Part shown: positions 57,892-64,000 of the stretch, piece after piece
Position numbering within the stretch: position 1 is the stretch's first letter
Layout: every line of letters starts with the position of its first letter
DNA from: Sipunculus nudus
Taxonomy: Eukaryota; Annelida; Sipuncula; Golfingiida; Sipunculidae
Assembly (NCBI GenBank): GCA_026874595.1
Contig: CM049313.1
Span: 65,476,159 to 65,540,158 of the forward strand
DNA length: 64,000 bases
Direction: 5' to 3'
Translations under genes and position numbers: made by a program
Notes under the pieces: generated by a model
Told to the model about the DNA's origin: nothing
Databases searched by the model: none
The model's input: the letters and a program-made list of their open reading frames with translations, nothing else

Positions 57892-59890
57892 TGGTCAGGA
57901 TTGGCTGAAGGAGATGCACAAACAAAAGTGGACTGACTGTCTCAGGGCATCAATTTTAGGAGACGTTGTTGGACATAGGGTTCAACAAAATGCCAGTACA
58001 ACTATGACATGAGGAGCAGGAATCTTAAGGGAGGTAGGATGGTAGTGACTGTCATGGATCTGATAGTTGTTTATGTGGGAGCATACACTAAATTAGAGAC
58101 TTATCTATTAAGGATGTTGCATACAGACAGTAGCTGAACTGTAATTTTTTTATAGTATGAGTGCTCTGGTGTGGACTAAGAAAATGTTGGTGTGCTTTAA
58201 ATTTATAGGGTTTGTTACTAAAGCAGGTCATGTTGTTACTTGTTCCACTTCCACACACAATATGATTGTGGCCATGAATTTAAATCAGATAGTTTCCAAA
58301 ACATCCTAAAGTGTTCACACAGACATTTAGCACCAAAGAAAGCAGTGTTGATTTCATATGTGAAACAATGGTACAACTTACTGATACAAGCAATTAATAG
58401 CACTTGTGCTTCAAAATTAGGACTAAACCATTTCAGCGTGTTCACATGGCATCAAACAAAATGGATTATAAGATTCATATCAGAAACAGTCTCACACCAC
58501 CTCCAGGATTAAACAGATTGAAAAAGCTTTGGAATGGCAGTTGAATGCTATGTTCCTATCCAAAATAGTTTGAAACTGTTTTTGCACTTGCAATGGGAAT
58601 GGGGTGTGATTTCATTGTTCTCCCTTCCTATTGGCCCCTTCAAAAGCAGTACACCTATAATCATTTTACACCGTGATGATTCCGGAGGTTTATTTTTCTG
58701 TATGAATATTGAGAAAGTGATGTTTTGAAAAACTTCACATTTAGAATGCTTGTCTTTACTCTGTTTGGTGTAAATTTAATCTTATAAGTTGGCCTTGAAA
58801 TCTAAAATTTTAACAATTAAATCAACTTCCTCAATTCATGAGATTAATTTACCTGTACCAATTAATACCAGTATATTAGAACTACCACAATTAATTCCAG
58901 ATCTACAGTATTTCTTAGTGTGTGTGAATTATTATGTACTTCCAGGCCAGGATGTCAATGTTAGTTGATAATGGCGGGTTTAAATGGGTGCTGACTTCAT
59001 CCAAATGTGCAGGTAGTAATTATTGTTTTCATTGATACCATTTACTGTTCACATCTCCATCTGGTGGTCATTTGGTGAAAGTAAGTAACTCTGCTGGAGA
59101 TATTTATACAAGAAAATCCATCTGTAGGCTTTCAGATGATTGAAGAATTGCAGCAATATAATTCATTATCCAGCTTAATGTCAGCAAGAATTATTTCAGA
59201 TAAAAATAATGTTAAGCTTCAACACTAGGTGGTGCTGTTTGCAAAGCAGGTTCTACTGTAAGTAATGCTTTTGGTTTCTCAACATATTTTGCAGAGCAAA
59301 ACAGAATGAACATGTCATTATTGATATATATTTATAACATTTAGCCATTTATACTGCCAGAGGTTTGTCTGTGTTTGCATGTTAACTCTACTCAGACATA
59401 CGTTCATGCCAATTTAATCGTGTATGATCACAACAAAATATATTTAACTTCTAAAAGTATTAAAATAAGTTATGCATCAAGGTATAAAAAATAGATACAT
59501 TTGTGTGAAATTATATCATACAACAGGTACTCTTATCAAAATCCTCAAAAACTACCAGGCAGTAAAAATATGGAATGTTTAGAATTATGAATGTTATTTT
59601 ATTTATTGTTTTGTGTAATGAAACAGGGTTTTACTCATAGTTAAAATGATATGATATAAATCAGCCCATTCGAAGATTATCACCAACATTTTTGTTACCC
59701 AGTGTCAACTTACGGTCCTCAACCAGTGGTTATATTTAAATCTGTGACACACAACTCTCTGTTTTCTGATTCTTGGCCCTGTGCCAGCCCTGATGTTGAG
59801 ACCCCCAAAAAACGTGCTGAACAAAACAACAATTAAAACAAAAAAAAGATCTAGAATGAATGCAGTGTTTAATGCTGTTAGAGGAGTGTA
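57892..59890 (+). other. Probable arrestin 3' UTR / downstream flank
   Basis: This follows the stop codon. No canonical AATAAA is seen in this stretch; a variant ATTAAA occurs near 59,458. Small open frames at 58,236-58,730 on both strands show no recognisable domain and are not called. Confidence 0.4.
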
Positions 59891-60263
59891 CCGTAAAATC
59901 TCCACTTAAAACCGCACTTCTGATTAAAACCGCACCCAGACTTCGCCGAATTTCCAGGTGAGACACCGCGAGAGGCTCAAATACTAAGAACCCCCCTTTA
60001 AAACCGCACCAACTTTTGCTACGGAATGATTTGACAAAAGACACAATCAAGCTATCATCTAGAAATGAACACGTGTAGGTTGCGACTCGGCCATTCCTGT
60101 CAACATTAAAATTCCTTGGCATATTATTTAAACACGATGTCTGTCAGGAAGATATTCAGGAAACCCTTCTAGTATAAACCGCACAGTGCTTTCAGGAAAT
60201 CAACCCGATTTCAAGATTTTGAATTTCTTGATTAAACCGCGGTTTTAAGTGGAGATTTTACGG
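59891..60263. mobile_element. MITE with 25-bp perfect terminal inverted repeats (373 bp), TA-flanked
   Basis: The left end CCGTAAAATCTCCACTTAAA(ACCGC) is the exact inverse of the right end over 25 bp. TA lies on both sides (59889-59890 and 60264-60265). The motif AACCGCAC recurs inside at about 59,910, 59,928, 60,003 and 60,179. The structure fits a Tc1/mariner-pogo-type MITE. Open frames across it are coincidental. Confidence 0.85.
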
Positions 60264-62299
60264 TAGTGACAACTTTAGCCATAGGCCGCTTATCTGTATT
60301 AGCTCAGTTTCTGTAGACTGCCTGAAAGGTGGTTTAGGGTATTTCGGTTCACTTCAGTCCAGTTTACAGTTAACCGGTTTCAAGGGCATACAGGCAAATC
60401 AGCTTCTAGTATGTACGAGGTAAGTTTACTACCAACTAACTCAGTCGTTCCCACAAAATGTAAATTTCGTCTGCAAGTTTAATTATAGACACAGGGCTCA
60501 CAGCAAACTCATGTTTGTTGAACAAACTGAATCAGGCTTTTGTAAAGCAAACTAAGTGTGGACACAAAATGTACTACTACTTCAAGACTAAAGTAAATTG
60601 GTCCAGTAAAATCCTACTTAGATGAGAACCAAGTGTGAATACAACCTTTGTTTCACAGAAACTCAATTTTTCAAGTCCCATTGTTCGTCCATTCTTGTAT
60701 GATTGGTTATTTGTTTTGCTACCATAATCAGCATATTGTGTGTGCTTTTGATACATTTTGTTTTGTTCATGTTCTGACAATCACTTAAATAGCCTGTATT
60801 GTGGTAGCTGTTGACCAAACTTGACCAGTGTCAAGATCTGAAGAATATTTGCTGTAACATAGTCAAGCAGTTGTGATCCAGACACTTGAAGTACTCAACA
60901 ACCTGGCTATACTCAGGAATTTGGTTCAATATATGTTCATTTACTCATTTTTTACAGGGCCCCTTTTTTTAAATTGTAGATTGAATGTTTGCATAACGAT
61001 TTTGTAATGATGGGGTTGCAAGCAGTGAAATTATCAAATGGTTGCTGCCAATTCAAAATCTCACATAATTATAAATGTATATAAAACTTGACTCCACAAC
61101 AACAAAATATTATATAGGTTATATTATAATATTTATATATTTGTCTCAGCTGTGGCCTTAAATGGAAGGTTCACTGTATGTCTATATTTATATTTGTGTC
61201 TCAGCAGTGGCCATAATTGAACAGTTCCATGTATAAATCTTGTGTTTGGGACATACACACATATACACATGCAGGTTTCTCTTCTTGTGGCTTAAGTTTG
61301 TTATAGTCGGGAACCAGTTCCTTATGTGAAGTATCAGCATTTTGAAAGAGACATAATCACATGCAATTTATGTTATATATACATGAAATATAGTATATTC
61401 TTCTAAAAATATTTTGGTATCTGCCAAAATTACATTCTAAAATCATTTGCCCATCCTAGTACACAATGAAAATAAGCTTGCATCTGGCACAACCGGTTGT
61501 GCAAAACATACAGATAGAGCACACCTGGTGGCAATTTTTAGGCTTCCAACTCCTTGTTTTGGGCGTTGTCTCACTCACAGATCCACAAAAACATGAAAAA
61601 CAGGTGAATCAGAGGTGATAAGTTTGTATACTTACAGATTCAGCCAAAAAGAACTATTAGTGAATTAATGCACATGTTATTGCAAATGATTATTCACCTT
61701 TAAGTTAGACCAGGGGATGTTCATGGACTGATGCATGAGTAACTGAGTATAGATGCAAGTTTATTAGTTATTTGTATCACTTTGTCTGATATGACCAACC
61801 TCCATGTAGGTTACAACAATAAGAAATGCCATTTTATGTTAAGTCAGTGCACAAAAGATGAATAATGACAACTTTATTTTTTGGTGTAATTTGCCCCCAT
61901 CTTCATATACAACTGTAAAGGTGTGTTGTCAGTCAAATAAGAACTTTAATATGTGACATGAGGAGTTAGAAAAGCACACACATACACAAGAAAGATGAAA
62001 GCTTTTTCATTTAATATCTTTCAGTGTAAAGTCTGATAATTGTCTGAAGAGAACATCATTGATGTGCGGAATGTAGGAGGTTAGTGTACTTTATATGACC
62101 TCTTTGAAAGGTCAGTAGATATGACAACATGACAAAATGTTGAATATTAATATGTTGTGCCAAATTATATCAATTTATATCACTTTGCTGCATTATCTGT
62201 AATAGTTAGGTTGATGTCCAGTATCTAGCATTGTAGCAGCTCAGACGTACATGTCAGCTTTCTTTAGTGCAGTGGATGATCAACAAAGTATATATATAT
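60264..62299. other. Downstream flank, nothing recognised
   Basis: AT-rich sequence with no exon, RNA gene or element ends that I can support. Confidence 0.4.
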
Positions 62300-62647
<348 letters not shown>

Positions 62648-62812
62648 AGTTTATATATGGGTTGTAGCAATAGGTTGTAATGATACATCTGTCATGCATC
62701 TTGATATGTGATAGAAGGTTACTGACTTACTGGTGTGATATTAGAAAGTAGACCTTGCAAAAACCATGCGGTATGTATTATAAAGACTACATATTCCAAG
62801 TTTTACTCTTAG

Positions 62813-62920
62813 TGGAGCATAGTGCCATAATGGTTAGGTTGCTTGACTTGTAACTACAAGGTTTTGGGTTTGTGTCCCATTCTTACCGCTTTCCTTGACA
62901 ATACTCCTATGCAAATAAAG
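62813..62920 (+). mobile_element. Candidate tRNA-Thr-like SINE head or tRNA pseudogene
   Basis: ATAGTGCCATAATGGTTAGG, then CTTGACTTGTAACTACAAGG, then GGGTTTGTGTCCC resembles a decayed tRNA-Thr(TGT): D-arm GGTTAG, anticodon loop CTTGTAA, degenerate B box. AATAAA at 62914-62919 follows and is also the first canonical poly(A) signal seen after the arrestin stop codon. Confidence 0.4.
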
Positions 62921-64000
62921 TCATTACCTCATGGGTGTGTATTCTTGACCCAGGAGTTAATGGCCACTGGTCATCAGTGACTGGCAAATGTAGAACCAGT
63001 AACCTTATAGCTCTATTATCATGGCTATTTTAGTTTAATCTCTCCAGGGGTTGAGAAAACCTTCAAGAATGAACAGGCTCTAAACTTTAACCAGGAAGGC
63101 AACGTGTGAATTCGGATGTTACTTACATCATTGGTTATATAAGACTACAAACCTTTACTTTTACCTTTCTCCGTTCAAGTTGCCTTCACAATTGTGGAAT
63201 GATGAAAGAGCCCTTCAGTTGGTTTGGTTGTGGGCTGATTGGCCAATCAGATGCTAGTTAACTGATTTCTAGCCAGTGATGTTTTAACTCACATGTGAAT
63301 TGCAGCAGACTGTTTAAATGTGTGAGGTCACTTGTTAGATGTTGGATCTTCTGTTTGATGGACAGATGTTATCAATGTAACAATGCAGAGATATCTGATG
63401 GCACTGATATGCTTTGTATTGTGGCGTATAAGTGCATCTTTGAATTGTCTCAACCCAAATATATATTGTAATATATATATATTACATACCGAGGTAGTAT
63501 ATATTTTGTTGTACCTGTGTATATGTATCATTTTGTTTATGACAATCATTACATATTATATATTATATCAGTTGTTTAGATGCTTCAGCTCATGTTTCCT
63601 TAATCTTTGCTTCTATGCTATAAAAAGGCATTTTCCAAAACATATGGAAGATAGGTGCTCTATTAATAACTACATTAGCATTTGATCAAACCTTTAAAAT
63701 CAAAACTACAGAGATTGTTTATAAGTTCTCATGATGATTTAAAGAATAGGAACCTGCTTTAATTTTTCAATGGCTTCTTTAGCATTGAACATTATATTTA
63801 AATGTAAAATCAACCTCAGAACAAATTCAAAGGCTAGCTTTACCATAGGTCATTCCACCAACAGGTGCCCATTGAAATTTTGCAGTATCTCTCAAGTTTT
63901 GATATTTATTTTATGTTTGACAGTAAATTTGACAAGGGACAAAACTACAAATACAAATATGAGCTGAAAAGCTCTATGACTAGAACTCAATTTTATTTTA
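62921..64000. other. Right flank, nothing recognised
   Basis: AT-rich; short TA tracts around 63,460-63,490. No exon or RNA gene is supported. Confidence 0.35.

Noticed and set aside
59736-60122. 128-codon minus-strand frame
   Set aside because: Overlaps a TA-flanked MITE with perfect inverted ends; no domain seen.

Overview
This is a 64-kb piece of an AT-rich, intron-rich animal nuclear genome. The dispersed repeats look molluscan or at least lophotrochozoan: elements opening with a TTTAGCTCAGCTGAC hairpin followed by (GTCC)n, and 'GGGGGCATATAG ... GGCGGGGGCAT ... CTAGTT' elements with a 180-bp tandem core. I cannot name the species. No bacterial, viral or organellar genes are visible.

Two protein-coding genes can be supported, arranged head to head. 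(1) On the minus strand at the left, the first two coding exons of a cyclophilin B (ER peptidyl-prolyl isomerase, PPIB) lie at 7817-7710 and 4874-4758. They cover the signal peptide and the start of the isomerase fold; the rest lies beyond position 1. Just upstream of its ATG sit a UPRE-like and an ERSE-like element. (2) On the plus strand, a complete alpha-arrestin of the ARRDC2/3/4-TXNIP class has nine coding exons from 16052 to 57891. All junctions are GT-AG, the phases agree throughout, and the assembled protein is 411 residues with three C-terminal PPxY motifs.

The rest is intronic and intergenic DNA dominated by non-autonomous mobile elements. Region by region: 1-4757 holds degenerate repeats and a probable solo LTR. 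4758-7817 is the ppib 5' part, with an inverted-repeat MITE, a tRNA-like SINE and a strong hairpin in its intron. 7872-16051 is the divergent intergenic region, with a hAT-type element bounded by a perfect 8-bp target duplication. Arrestin intron 1 (16.1 kb) is mostly one 2.6-kb repeat blown apart by nested insertions to 12.3 kb, followed by a Helentron-like element. Intron 2 has another copy of that repeat family, carrying a pogo/Tigger-like insert. Intron 6 is largely a minisatellite built from the exon-7 splice acceptor. Intron 7 (12.5 kb) carries two further copies of the family and a second Helentron-like element. 57892-64000 is 3' UTR and flank with small TA-flanked MITEs, long TA/TG microsatellites and a tRNA-Thr-like SINE.

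No novel gene system was found. The most interesting signals are the decoy-acceptor minisatellite, the nested element stack that can be ordered in time, the shared terminal signature of the repeat families, and the unfolded-protein-response sites at ppib. All alignments to human proteins were made from memory of the families, without a database search.
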